DNA from: Orobanche coerulescens
Taxonomy: Eukaryota; Streptophyta; Magnoliopsida; Lamiales; Orobanchaceae
Direction: 5' to 3'
NCBI GenBank assembly: GCA_033398695.1
Contig: CM065802.1
Coordinates: 165,783,965 to 165,847,964, forward strand
Length of the DNA: 64,000 nt
In this document: positions 1 to 10,794 of the stretch, in pieces
Position numbering within the stretch: position 1 is the stretch's first letter
Layout: each line of letters opens with the position of its first letter
Notes under the pieces: generated by a model
Database searches by the model: none
Told to the model about the DNA's origin: nothing
The model's input: only the letters and a program-made list of their open reading frames with translations
Made by a program: the position numbers and the translations under genes

Positions 1-751
1 TAGAAGACTCAATATGTGCACTATTGCTGTATTCTTAGCCCAGTCCGAACCTATTTCGACTATAGACGCTCTTAATAATTCTCATTGGATAACATCTATG
101 GAAGAAGAGCTTAATGGTTTCGAAAGAAACAATTTATGGTATCTTGTACCCAGACCTACACATCAATCGGTTATAGGAACCAAATGGGTGTTTCCAAACA
201 AGAAGGATCGAAATGGACTTATTATAAGGAACAAATCAAGGCTAGTTGCACAAGGCTATAGCCAGGAAGAAGGCATAGACTATGATGAAACCTTTGCCCC
301 TGTAGCCAGACTAGAAGCCATTAGGATATTCTTAGCCTTTGCCGCCCATAAGAGCTTTATTGTATACCAAATGGACTTCAAGAGTGCATTCCTAAATGGA
401 GACCTTGCCGAAGAAGTTTATGTTGAATAACCACCAGGGTTTGCCAACACAGACGGCATCGACCTAGTATACAGGCTAAGGAAAGCACTGTATAGACTTA
501 AGCAAACCCCTAGAGCCTGGTACGAGACCCTGTCCCAGTATCTAACCGACAATGGATTTTAGAAATGTGTTGTGGACAAGACCTTGTTCAAAATACAAGA
601 AGGTGATGACCTTATAATGGTGCAAATTTATGTAGATGATATAATTTTTGGTTCAACTAACCTTGCTTTGTGTCAAAGGTTCTCTCATCTCATGCAAAGT
701 AAATTTGAAATGAGTATGATGGGAGAACTTAGTTATTTCCTAGGTTTGCAG
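1..751 (+). pseudogene. Ty1/copia reverse transcriptase fragment
   Basis: This is the middle of a copia polyprotein, the RNA-dependent DNA polymerase that copies element RNA in virus-like particles. One reading frame from base 14 shows the family blocks in order: [14 protein letters not shown], the [11 protein letters not shown] segment, [25 protein letters not shown], the catalytic YVDDIIFGST (around 630-660) and ELSYFLGLQ at the end. The two aspartates of the YVDD box are intact. The frame is broken by TAA at 428-430 and TAG at 560-562, so it is dead. The fragment begins before the window and stops abruptly at 751, where an unrelated gypsy LTR starts. The YVDDIIFGST wording and the 3' LTR at 8810 suggest the SIRE/Maximus lineage, which is a guess by resemblance. 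RNase H and integrase are not visible. Confidence 0.93.
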
Positions 752-2333
752 CAAACACTTAGCAAAACACCACGTCAAACCACAATGCACCGAAATGAAA
801 CAATATACGTCCACACACAAATACCAAGTGCATCATCAACACCAAACATATCCATAGGATTCACATAGTCACTTACAACCCACAATTTACAAAGCACACG
901 CGTTTGAAAGTGAGCCTTTAACGAGGCTAGTCGAATCTTTTGAAAACTCATTTCAAACAAATAAACAAACACACCAATTATCATATTCACAAAACAAGAA
1001 TAGTATGGACAAGGTACTTGCCTCAAAATCGGCACTCAAGTATCCCGACGAACACGGCTCAACCGGAAAGCTTCGAAACGCCCGATGCTATCGAAAAGGA
1101 AGACGACAACGAACAGAATGGTTCAACTCGGTTTCTTCGCAAGAAACTCGACCCTAATAACATATAATCAATAAATCATTGATCATACGAGGAAGAATAA
1201 TCGTAGAACGCCCGAAAAACCCTCTAAGACATTTTACCGGACACCTTCAAGGCGTCGATCAAGAACTCGACCAAAACAACGAATCGATACAATCCAACCA
1301 TGGAATAATAAAGGAAATGATATAATACATCTAAATAATCATCAATCCATCATAATCCTAAGTTAAATCGGATTAATCGGACGAAAACAACCAAAATACC
1401 CAAATTCCCCAAAACTAGATTTTCAAGAAATCTAACCTTGATTCGGTAGATCGGAGGATGTTAACGGATGATTGATTGATGATATAACCTCAATAACTTC
1501 GAGGATTTGTTGTTCAACAACATGGCTCCATGGTAAGAACAACCCCAGCCGCGGAAGAGAAGGGGAAGAAGGAGAAAATGGCGAAAAAAACGACTGCAGG
1601 GCCTTAAATAGGCTGACTGTCGGATGGGTTACGTACGTAACCGGCCATGGCTTACGTACGTAACCGGCCATGGCCGAACTCACTACCTGGAAATGCCGGA
1701 AACGTTACGTACGTTACCGGCCAGGGCCTTACGTACGTAAGCGGCCTTACGTACGTAACTGCCGAGCACTACCGTACGTTACTCGGCCAGGGCTGGCCTA
1801 GCCCCAGCATGTCCGGCCATGACTCGGCCGGGACCAACTCCGACGGCCCGAACGACCCCGAAACCCGAACCTGAGTATGAATCGAATATACGGTTACGAA
1901 GTACTCGCAAAGACGAATTTGTGCACTAATAAAACACACGATTCCGACCACCCGAATGCTCGAAATTCGACAACGGAAAGTAATTACCCCAAACTTTGGG
2001 AAATTATGAAAATGGCCCAAAACGTCCGAAACACACGATACACAATCGGAACACCAAGACAAAGCTCGCAACACATCTAACAAAGTTATACGGACTTACG
2101 GGAAACTCGAAACAGCAGTTTCGAACGAGATTCGCAAGAATCGAACTCAAGTGCGGAAAAGTCGCCAAAAAGCACGGAACTCAACAAAACAACACCGAAA
2201 CGAACTCGGATGACAAAAATGCAGAATTAATCATTCTCGGAATGACGAAACGGTCATGAGCGAGTCGTCAAAATGGACTTCCGCCGAAAGAAAAATAAAT
2301 AAATTACCGGAAATCAAAATTACGGGTATTACA
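752..2333 (-). repeat. Element E 3' LTR, truncated
   Basis: This is a direct copy of 6452-8037 with scattered substitutions. The LTR start (minus strand) is at 2333, where the minus strand reads TGTAATACCCG after the purine-rich AAAGAGGGTAGAA. It includes the U3 palindrome cluster at about 1625-1785 (several TTACGTACGTAA copies alternating with GGCCATGGCC-like blocks), a TTAAATAGG TATA-like box (minus strand CCTATTTAA) near 1605, and the splice-donor-like CAAG|GTTAGA near 1436. It ends at 752 against the copia fragment, so the downstream part of the LTR is lost. Confidence 0.85.
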
Positions 2334-3318
2334 TTCTACCCTCTTTAAAAGAAGTTTCGTCCCGAAACTTAAAACAAGTAGGGAGAAGAAGTATCCCGCC
2401 AGGAAAAGCTCAACGAGGTACACAAAACCGAAAACTCACGCCCGACGGCGAAATGCTGCAAGAAACGCAAAGAGACGTACGGCGTGAAAATACGCTCCAC
2501 GGCGACTAACACAACGCCACCGGTAGAGACATAATAAAACCCACAAGTGACAAGCGTCATCAAACAGATAGTACAATCAAGTCGATCATCCGAACAGTCA
2601 CAAAACACAACGAACGAAAATCAATACGATTGACCAACCCAACAGTTCATCAATCAAAACGCGAGCCAAACGCTGAACAAATACGAAATTCCACCGCCTA
2701 AGGGTTGGAAGATTGAAAACGAGACTAATTTCCCGAACTTAAGGGAATTACGAAGGAGCCTGACGCTCAATAATTATGAAACGAGAACAAAAACCGAGCA
2801 AACCAACGATCAAGACAACAAAAATCGAACAATCATGTCCGAAACACGAAGGATAATAAAATTCAAACAACAACTCTCAGGATGACCTGGTGAGAACAAC
2901 AAGACGTGCATTCTCATAAGATCCACAGGAAAGGGAATAGCGATTGAAAAGTCACAACGACAAACGAGTTATTCCGAAACAATACCACCCTCGTTCGACC
3001 AACAAAAGCAAGGGATAGGGAAAGTTCAGAAAATGTTAACGAACATAAACGATTCGACAGAGTTGAAAATACAGAAGTTCAAAATCCGATCCACTTCGAA
3101 TAAAAGAATTAGTAGAATCAAAAGATGTTACATCCAAATAAGGTTCACAAGAATCGGACCGAACTCGGAAAAGTCACGATGATAAACAGATCGTTCTGAA
3201 ACAAGGTCACAACCAGTTCGAACGATGACAACCGAGACATCAAACAAGTTCAAAAAGTATCGACGAACACGAGCGAGTCGATAGACTTGAGGGAGAGAAA
3301 ATGTGGAAGTCAAAAATG

Positions 3319-3360
3319 ATACGGGCATTACATTCGACCTCTTATAAAAGAAATGTCGTT
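3319..3360 (-). repeat. Second polypurine tract and LTR start inside element E
   Basis: The plus strand reads CGGGCATTACATTCGACCTC and continues with TTATAAAAG, closely resembling the real E junction at 2322-2350. On the minus strand that is a purine-rich primer tract followed at 3332 by TGTAATGCCCG, the usual beginning of these LTRs. It marks the remains of a further nested LTR whose other end I cannot place. Confidence 0.5.
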
Positions 3361-5016
3361 CCCGTAACTCACAATAACGGAAGTAAGGTGACAACTCAAA
3401 AAGCAAACGACAGAAACATCTCCCATGGGCCTCTCAGAGCCGATCCTCATATCTGTACTAAAGTTCGCGCCCCGAAAGACTCGGAACCCAACTCGCAAAA
3501 CTGGATCCTGTGTCTCTCGGGTCCACCCTTGAAATGTGTAACCGACGAGAAGGACAATTTACATGTGCATGCCCCAACACATCACGATTGAAACGTCTCG
3601 GCTCGGCATGCCAAAAATACAAAATGCTAGATATAATGGGGCATAACGTCGCAAAACAACATAGCAGAGATGCCAACTCAGCACAACAAAGAATCATAAC
3701 ACATATCATATACAACGATTACCATCGTAAAGTAATACACACACAAACACTACCGCAACGACGGTATCGTTCGGCGACCTCAACGGCCCAAACAATAACC
3801 AGCACATAATTACAAACATCATGAAACAACCACACATGTACACAAACGTACAAGCCCAAGCTTTAACAGCTCACACAGGTGCGATAACACGCAAGCCACC
3901 ACGAAATGACAACATTAAAGATCGTCATCACACCTCCCACGAAGGGCTAACAAAACATACGCGTGGCGAACGACTCAACGTTCACACCACCAATTCAATC
4001 ATAATTCGGAGGTTAACACCCTAACAACAATACAAACATCATACAAACTTTCTCCGACCAAAAACAGGAAATGATGGGTTTTAAAACGAAAACCACCTTT
4101 TGAAGACAGTTTGGAAACACCAGTTGATCTTGAGTATCATTTTACAAAAAGTTGAACAAACATCATTTTCGAGACTTTCAAAATCATCTTGCGTTTGAAC
4201 AAAAATGAGGACACCTTTCTTTTAGTGAAAACTTTCAGAATATCCGACCCTCGGGTCTAAGTATAAGTGTTTCTAAACACCGAAAATATCTCAAAACATT
4301 TTGGTCCTCGAGGTAGAAGAATTTTGAAACATGTTGTGGCACCTTGGATGTACCACGAGAAAATAATTCATTTTAAAAGTACGTCTCGAAATTTATTTTC
4401 TAAGATACTCAAGGTTTTCAAAAATAATTCAATGGGCTAGAATGCCCAAAACTTCGAGTAATTACACAAGACTTTATAGCGCCGTGGATCCCGCCGAACC
4501 CACCAGCTAAAAACCAATTACAAAACGCCCAAAGGCCGATGACGGTAGTACTTATCAAAACTCACAAAATCATTTGAAAACTCCCAACTACCGTCAAAAC
4601 GGTCAAGGCCAAAAACTCGGTTAAAGGAATCGGTTTTCGAAATAAAACTTAGTCGGTAAAATACCGAAAGCCATTACAAAAGAACTCACGCAGCGGATAA
4701 AAGAAATAAAGTCAAACATGCACAATCCAGCAACGCTACTCCTCATATGAACGAAATATGAGGGTCAAATAACCACATATCAAGAAATAAAAATCCATAA
4801 GAGGATTCCATTAATTAACAAATAATCATAAAAATAGCTCGTGTCACACGAGGCACAACACAAAGAAGGGAGACTTACAGTCACAGGTCGCACGAAGATG
4901 ATGATCGCCCCACGATACTAATCACAACCAACAAACTCAGACGACGCGTCGCGACACGACTCAGTCAGAAAAAATCCGACGAAACAAGACTCAAACAACA
5001 CGACTTGACCCGAAAG

Positions 5017-5049
5017 CCTAGGTTTCCTCAACCTAAGATCCGATACTAT
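5017..5049 (-). promoter_or_regulatory. Element E primer binding site and adjoining stem-loop
   Basis: On the minus strand, three bases after the LTR end at 5053, comes TAGTATCGGATC, a degraded form of the iMet primer site TGGTATCAGAGC. It is followed at once by CTTAGGTT-GAGGA-AACCTAGG, an 8-bp stem with one G-T pair. Element J has the same arrangement at 58249-58280 with a perfect stem. Confidence 0.65.
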
Positions 5050-5407
5050 TTCTGTAACACCCCCAATCCGCTCAGGGATATTACACGCCGTAGAACCTTT
5101 CCTCAAGGATCTACCAGGCTGGTAACAACATATAACAACTCAACCATGCCTTTAAGGCTAAAATGACTTAGTAGACCGATTTGGTCTTTCAATAAATACT
5201 TACAACTCAAATACAACTCATGCCCACGTAGGGGTCAAACCACAACCATACCCGTACAACGGGAAAAATATAGCAGCGGAAAATAAAGTACAACTGAACC
5301 AATAAAAAATGCACGATTCCTCATGTGATTAGTATCGATCATCTTTCATCATCCTTCGTGCCGACCCTGTGTTATGCTCCAAAACCTGAATGCAAAAATA
5401 GACATCC

Positions 5408-5453
5408 ACCCCCTGAATACTCGGGGGTTAGCAAAACTCCACTGTTTTGCTAA
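5408..5453 (-). other. Paired stem-loops before the acceptor site of LTR E
   Basis: TTAGCAAAAC-TCCACT-GTTTTGCTAA (plus-strand reading, 5428-5453) is a perfect 10-bp stem. Overlapping at 5428, ACCCCCTGAATACTCGGGGGT forms a second stem. Equivalent pairs of stems with different bases are found in LTRs B, F and J. Confidence 0.7.
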
Positions 5454-5804
5454 TGCAAGTACAAAGTGCAAATACGAGCCATACAATTCACATTTCACGA
5501 ATAACAATAACCAGGAATCCTTAAAAATCCAAAGGTGACGAAAAGTACTTCCCGAGGCAAGAGTTTGGTAAAACATTCTAAAACCGAAAGGTCGCAAATC
5601 AAGGGAAAAGAATTTATAAAACAGTTTGAATTGCCATTGAGAGTTTTAATAGGAAACAATTTAGGATTACCGAATCCTTCGCTTTCCAAAAATCAACAAG
5701 GTCACAGCCCAAAGGTTTTGTTTTCATAAATAAAACCAACCATAATACACAAGGTTAAAAACCACGCCATGCGTCCTCCACGGACATAAAATACACACGC
5801 ACCC

Positions 5805-6410
5805 GTGAAGTTTCACTCGTGAATCCAGGTCGAAGCCAATGGAATTCCCTCCGTGGTCCCGTCGAACCCTCCTGAGGTGAGCCAACACATTCACAAAACA
5901 TAAGCAACCACACTCGTGAATCCAGGACGAAGCCAATGGAATTCCCTCCGTGATCCCATTGGACCCTCCCGAGGTGAGCGAAAAACAATCACAAAATATA
6001 CACACGTAGTGGTGAAGTTTCACTCGTGAACCCAGGTCGAAGCCGTTGGAATTCCCTCCGTGATCCCATCGGACCCTCCCGAGGTGAGCGAAAAACAATC
6101 ACAAAATATACACACGTAGCGGTGAAGTTTCACTCGTGAACCCAGGTCGAAGCCATTGGAATTCCCTCCGTGGTCCCGTCGAGCCCTCCCGAGGTGAGCA
6201 AACATATTCACAAAACACAGTACTCACATCGCCTAGGACCGGGTCGAAGCCACAAATCCCACTCCGTGATCCCGTCCAACCCACCCGAGCTGGCTAGCGA
6301 AATACTCAAGCACCACACGTCGCCTAGGATCGGGACGAAGCCACGAATCCCACTCCGTGATCCCGTCGGACCCACCCAAGCTGGCTAGCGAATCAATCAT
6401 GCACAAATAA
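5805..6410 (-). repeat. Minisatellite in element E LTR, ~100-118 bp units
   Basis: About six units are recognised by a repeated GTGAAYCCAGGTCGAAGCC and by CCTCCGTGATCCC followed by CCCGAGGTGAGC. The last two units (from about 6235) are diverged and use CCACCCGAGCTGGCTAGCG. The kernel GGTCCGAYGGGATCA on the minus strand recurs in the minisatellites of LTRs B and G. Confidence 0.85.
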
Positions 6411-7302
6411 CATATCACACCAAGGATATCCAAACAATTCACCCATAGGCATCAAACACTTAGCAAAACACCACGTCAAACCACAATGCACCGAAATGAA
6501 ACTATATACGTCCACACGCAAATACCAAGTGCATCATCAACACCAAACATATCCATAGGATTCACATAGTCACTTACAACCCACAATTTACAAAGCACAC
6601 GCATTTGAAAGTGAGCCTTTAACGAGGCTAGTCGAATCTTTTGAAAACTCATTTCAAACAAATAAACAAACACACCAATTATCATATTCACAAAACAAGA
6701 ATAGTATGGACAAGGTACTTGCCTCAAAATAGGCACGCAAGTATCCCGACGAACACGGCTCAACCGGAAAGCTTCGAAATGCCCGATGCTATCGAAAAGG
6801 AAGACGACAACGAACGGAAGGGTTCAACTCGGTTTCTTCGCAAGAAACTCGACTCTAATAACAAATAATCAATTAATCATTGATCATACGAGGAAGAATA
6901 ATTGTAGAACGCCCGAAAACCCCTCTAAGACATTTTACCAGACACCTTCAAGGCGTCGATCAAGAACTCGACCAAAACAACGAATCGATACAATCCAACC
7001 ATGGAATAATAAAGGAAATGATATAATACATCTGAATAATCATCAATCCATCATAATCCTAAGTTAAATCGGATTAATCGAACGAAAACAACCAAAATAC
7101 CCAAATTCCCCAAAACTAGATTTTCAAGAAATCTAACCTTGATTCGGTAGATCGGAGGATGTTAACGGATGATTGATTGATGATATAACCTCAATAACTT
7201 CGAGGATTTGTTGTTCAACAACATGGCTCCATGGTAAGAACAACCCCAGCCGCGGAAGAGAAGGGGAAGAAGGAGAAAATGGCGAAAAAAACGACTGCAG
7301 GG

Positions 7303-7485
7303 CCTTAAATAGGCTGACTGCCGGCCGGGTTACGTACGTAACCGGCCATGGCTTACGTACGTAACCGGCCATGGCCGAACTCACTGCCTGGAAATGCCGG
7401 AAACGTTACGTACGTTACCGGCCAGGGCCTTACATACGTAACCGGCCTTACGTACGTAACTGCCGAGCACTACCGTACGTTACTC
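7303..7485 (-). promoter_or_regulatory. Element E U3: palindrome cluster and TATA-like box
   Basis: About six copies of TTACGTACGTAA or close variants lie at 7325-7485, several joined by CCGGCCATGGC. On the minus strand they end ~15-20 bp upstream of CCTATTTAAGG, a TATA-like sequence. The other LTR copy has the same cluster at 1625-1785. Confidence 0.7.
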
Positions 7486-8037
7486 GGCCAGGGCTGGCCT
7501 GGCCCCAGCATGCCCGGCCATGACTCGGCCGGGACCAACTCCGACGGCCCGAACGACCCCGAAACCCGAACCTGAGTACGAATCGAATATACGGTTACAA
7601 AGTACTCGCAAAGACGAATTCGTGCACTAATAGAACACACGATTCCGACCAACCGAAGGCTCGAAATTCGACAACGGAAAGTAATTACCCCAAACTTTGG
7701 GAAATTACGAAAATGGCCCAAAACGTCCGAAACACACGATACACGATCGGAACACCAAGACAAAGCTCGCAACACATCTAACAAAGTTAAACGGACTTAC
7801 GGGAAACTCGAAACAGCAGTTTCGAACGAGATTCGCAAGAATCGAACTCAAGTGCGGGAAAGTCGCCAAAAAGCACGGAACTCAACAAAACAACACTGAA
7901 ACGAACTCGAATGACAAAAAGTGCAGAATTAATCATTCTCGGAATGACGAAACGGTCATGAGAGAGTCGTCAAAATGGACTTCCGCCGAAAGAAAAAAAA
8001 AAAGAAATTACCGGAAATCGAAATTACGGGTATTACA

Positions 8038-8286
8038 TTCACAGGTTATAAGACATCAGCGGAGGCTGCAGACAAATTCACGAAGATGTTAGAAGAAGTA
8101 AAGCTTCCTCTCCAGCTAGATATGAAATCTAGGCATAAAAGAGGAGATCGGATCACCCATCCAGAAGACTGGATTCTTGCCTTTGACAGATCCTACGAAG
8201 GTAGAGCAATATACCTAGATCGAGGCAATGATTCCCTACAGCACTGGTGGCGTGGAACCGAGAATGATCCAGGGAAAAATCCATGA
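8038..8286 (+). pseudogene. ORF fragment after the copia interruption, function unknown
   Basis: An open frame of about 80 codons runs to the TGA at 8284-8286 with no stop. It is rich in charged residues (KFTKMLEEVK, then RHKRGDRITHPEDW, LQHWWRGTEN). I do not recognise a domain. It begins exactly where element E ends and lies ~520 bp upstream of a copia-type polypurine tract and LTR, so it is probably the downstream coding part of the same copia element as 1-751. In SIRE-type elements an extra ORF can follow RNase H, which is one possibility. It could equally come from another element joined here by deletion. Confidence 0.4.
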
Positions 8287-8796
8287 AGACATGCGTACTA
8301 TAGGAGCTGAAATCATTAGTATATTAGTTTTGTTTGTAATTTTTTCTTTCGAAACAGCAAACCTTGTACTCTATTTTTGAATATCAATAAAAATGTTTGC
8401 TTGTCTTGAAAGATTACAACTCGTAATCTACTGTGTTGATGTATGATTACATAACTTAAATTGTTGAGATAACAATCACAAGTATAGAAACTTGTTTGAA
8501 AAATAACCTGTACGAACTTGTCTACGAACAGTTCATAATTTCAGTTGTATGCATCTAGAATACATTGTAAGATTGTGCCTGTGCGCCAATCATAAGCTTA
8601 AGTTGTAAAAATTCTTAGCTGTATCGAACTTGCCTGCGAGCAGTTCGTAAATTAAACTAAGTTGCTGAAAGACAGACCATTTGACAGAAGACCAAGAAAA
8701 TCTGCCAGAAATCATCGAGAAAGTCATTTGCTTCATGAAGAAGGTTTTGGCATCATCAAGAAGGACTTGAAAGATTTAAGTCTTGGCAAATTGTCA
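8287..8796 (+). other. Copia 3' untranslated region
   Basis: This AT-rich stretch between the ORF fragment and the polypurine tract has no convincing coding frame. A repeated phrase (CGAACTTGTCTACGAACAGTTC near 8512 and CGAACTTGCCTGCGAGCAGTTC near 8625, given here in spaced form) is the only structure I see. Confidence 0.45.
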
Positions 8797-9195
8797 AAAA
8801 GGGGGAAATTGTTGGGATAACAAAAACCCTGTATCGAAACAGCCAGGATAATCAATCCCTGTATCAAATAGTGATGATAAGAGGTTTTGACATATATGCC
8901 AATCCTCAATACAGTAAGGAAACTGTATCGATAAGTTGAAGTGTCAACCTGGTGGAACCTTTCAGTACAACTAAGAAGTCTTATAAAGACCAAGTATGGA
9001 AGCTGTCTCGAATTGTCAATACAGTGATCTTCCATACAGCTCTCAACAGGACAAAGAAGGAATCTTCAGAAGTCAAGTCCCGTTGATATAAGAAGTATTT
9101 AAATACTATTTAAAATCAGTACAGCTTGTTGTTTAAACTACTTTCCAAGCTGTATCCAGTATACTTAGTGGCCAACAGAGGTTGTGCCTTTGATT
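8797..9195 (+). repeat. Copia polypurine tract and 3' LTR, truncated
   Basis: AAAAAGGGGGAAATTG precedes TGTTGGGATAAC at 8810, a typical plant copia polypurine tract and LTR start. The LTR is rich in a repeated CTGTATCRA phrase and has a TATA-like AAGTATTTAAATAC near 9100. Its end is missing: from about 9195 the sequence changes to the gypsy LTR F. Confidence 0.7.
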
Positions 9196-10181
9196 GTACT
9201 GTGATGATTATTCTATGTATTGGGTCGAGGACCCCATGGGATGTTGAGATTTGATCTCGTGATGATATTATTTGGATTGGGCCGAGAATCCCGTGAGATG
9301 TTGTAATGATTCGCTTGTGATAGTGTTTTATAAATTGGGTCGAGGACCCCGAATAACGTTGTAATGGTTTTCTTGCATATTATTTTCCACATGTTGGGTC
9401 GAGGAAACGAGAGCTTTTGAAGTATTTTCTAAAAGTATTCCCATTCGATTTTCAAAACCCCAAGATGGCCCGAGTCAATAATAATGTTTTCAAATTTTCT
9501 TATCAAAATACTTTTCCTTTTATAAAAAGGGATTTTTCAAACTAGATCTTCTGACTCCTTCGGCTCGTTTAAAGTTCCATTGGTGTTATGTTCCGTAAAG
9601 TGAATATGACTATGTGATTATCTTTCACCTTCTGTATGCGAGTGCTATTCTGTATGGTTTGTGTTAAGGATTCGCGGCTGCTGAGTTTTGTGTTGTTATT
9701 GTTCGTATATCTTGTATATTATGTACTTGCACTAGCAAAATTCCAGTTTACTAACCCCCGAGTTTCGGGGGGTGGGTACCTGTTATGCTCTCAGGTTTTG
9801 GCAGCTCGGGAGCAGTCACAGGATTGGCGTGGAAGGAGATGGAAGACGACGATGCTAATCACACAAGAGTCAGAGTCTTTTTCTTTTGTTTCATTTTGGT
9901 TGGTTTTTCTCTTTCGGCCGAGTATCCACCCTTGCATGCGTGTAGTTTTCATTCATTAAATTAAATTGCCATTCCTTTCTGTGTTCAAGTTTATTATTGT
10001 CATTGAGAAGTAAATTTAGTTAGTTTCTGAATTGTTTAATGACCTTGTCGGTCTGCTTTGTAATTAATTTTGACCCCAGTCGGTCAATTATTGAGTAGTC
10101 TTTTGGAGTTTAGCCTGGTAGATCCTTGTGATAAGGGTCTACGGCGTGTGACATTCCCGGTCGTATTCTGGGGGTGTTACA
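9196..10181 (+). repeat. Gypsy LTR F, 3' portion
   Basis: This is the downstream ~1 kb of a plus-strand LTR ending GGGGGTGTTACA at 10181. It contains a minisatellite (9215-9420), paired stem-loops (about 9733-9773), an acceptor-like TGTTATGCTCTCAG ending at 9794, and the conserved TGGTAGATCCTTG...CTACGGCGTGTG block before the end. The upstream half with the promoter was lost at the join with the copia LTR. Confidence 0.75.
9215..9420 (+). repeat. Minisatellite in LTR F
   Basis: Four imperfect units of roughly 60-75 bp are marked by TTGGGTCGAGGACCCC or TTGGGCCGAGAATCCC. They sit at the same place in the LTR layout as the unrelated minisatellites of E, B, J, G and H. Confidence 0.75.
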
Positions 10182-10186
10182 AACCG

Positions 10187-10198
10187 TGGTATCGGAGC
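10187..10198 (+). promoter_or_regulatory. LTR F primer binding site
   Basis: TGGTATCGGAGC lies five bases after the LTR end and differs from the iMet primer site at one position. This shows that 9196-10181 is a 5' LTR with internal sequence to its right. Confidence 0.75.
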
Positions 10199-10794
10199 GA
10201 GGTCAATGATAGTGTATATACGATTTTTTATGCATTTTGAATGCTTATGGATGATATTTATGATTTAGAATCATGTATTGAATAATCTTAGAATTTTAAA
10301 TTGTTCGTTGTAGCATCACGTTTTTGGAAACGGGCCGAAAAACGAAGAAATGGGGCTGCGGGCAGTGGTGCTGGCAGCACTGCCTGAGCTGCATGCCCAG
10401 GCTGCCGATCATGCTCGGCCATGTCTCGGCCAGGCACTCCTCGGGTTTTTGGCCCGATTTTGAATCGGGCCGTGAGCTGGGCCTAAAACCGGATTGTCCG
10501 GGACTCCGTTTTAAGTTTATATTTTGTTGTAATTATTTCCCAAAATTTAAATTGGATTTTAATTTGACTAAATTAATATTTGGAATATTTTTTAGTGAAG
10601 GGAAATAAATTAAACGTGAATATTATTTTTGGCCGGATTACTTCGAACGAATTAAAATGGCGATTATTAGTATTAATTGGATTGATACCATTAAAATTGA
10701 ATAGATTAATTTTATATTGATTGGATTAATACATTAATTGATTATTTAATTTTAATGCCACTTTATATTAATTAGATTAATATAGTAGAAATTG
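10199..10794. other. Short internal remnant and AT-rich filler
   Basis: About 100 bp of leader after the primer site is followed at ~10320 by a GC-rich block with repeated CGGCCATG, GGCAGC and GCCCAGGCTGCC phrases, which looks like U3 material of another LTR. The stretch from 10640 is very AT-rich with repeated ATTGGATTGAT-like phrases. I see no gene. The join to the tandem array is at about 10795. Confidence 0.45.

Larger units (their letters stand above)
2334..5052 (-). other. Element E internal region, no readable genes
   Basis: This 2.7 kb stretch lies between the 3' LTR and the primer site of E. It has only short, unconvincing ORFs. At 3332 there is a second junction of a purine-rich run and LTR start (minus strand AAGAGGTCGAA then TGTAATGCCCG), so 2360-3332 probably contains the first part of another truncated minus-strand LTR. 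Around 4460-4710 the sequence resembles the end region of LTR H (58680-58940), sharing GGTAAAATACCGAAAGCCAT and ACGCAGCGG. The block next to the LTR (4905-5052) matches the leader after the J primer site at 58245-58440. The region is therefore a mosaic of LTR pieces. Confidence 0.6.
5386..7137 (-). other. Putative leader intron in element E LTR
   Basis: The donor-like sequence CGAATCAAG|GTTAGA lies ~170 bp after the TATA-like box and aligns with LTR J (TGATTCGAG|GTAACT); both are followed by TTTCTTGAAA. The acceptor-like sequence is TTTTTGCATTCAG|GTTTTGG. The 1752 bp between them hold the minisatellite and the paired stem-loops. Splicing is inferred; no RNA evidence is available here. Confidence 0.5.
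752..8037 (-). mobile_element. Ty3/gypsy element E, degenerate, minus strand
   Basis: Bases 752-2333 and 6452-8037 are near-identical direct repeats, so they are parts of two LTRs of one element. On the minus strand the 5' LTR runs from 8037 down to 5053, starting TGTAATACCCG and ending GGGGGTGTTACA. A degenerate iMet-type primer site follows, then 2.7 kb of degraded internal DNA, a polypurine tract at about 2334-2350, and a 3' LTR that stops at 752. The last ~1.4 kb of the 3' LTR is missing, and the flanks show no target site duplication. A deletion therefore removed the element end together with copia sequence. No gag, RT or integrase can be read in it. Confidence 0.82.
5053..8037 (-). repeat. 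Element E 5' LTR, 2985 bp
   Basis: On the minus strand it starts at 8037 (TGTAATACCCG) and ends at 5053 (GGGGGTGTTACA). Going downstream in that direction: ~550 bp of U3, a cluster of TTACGTACGTAA palindromes (7485 to 7325), a TATA-like CCTATTTAAGG (7313-7303), a donor-like ATCAAG|GTTAGA with intron start at 7137, a ~100-118 bp minisatellite (about 6410 to 5805), two stem-loops (5453 to 5408), an acceptor-like TTTTTGCATTCAG ending at 5386, then ~330 bp to the end. The region just before the end (AGATCCTTG...TCTACGGCGTGTAA) matches the ends of LTRs F and J, placing E in the same broad family. Confidence 0.85.

Noticed and set aside
10324..10608. 94-codon frame in the GC-rich block after LTR F
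   Set aside because: Composition follows repeated GGCAGC and CGGCCATG phrases typical of LTR U3 DNA; no family recognised.
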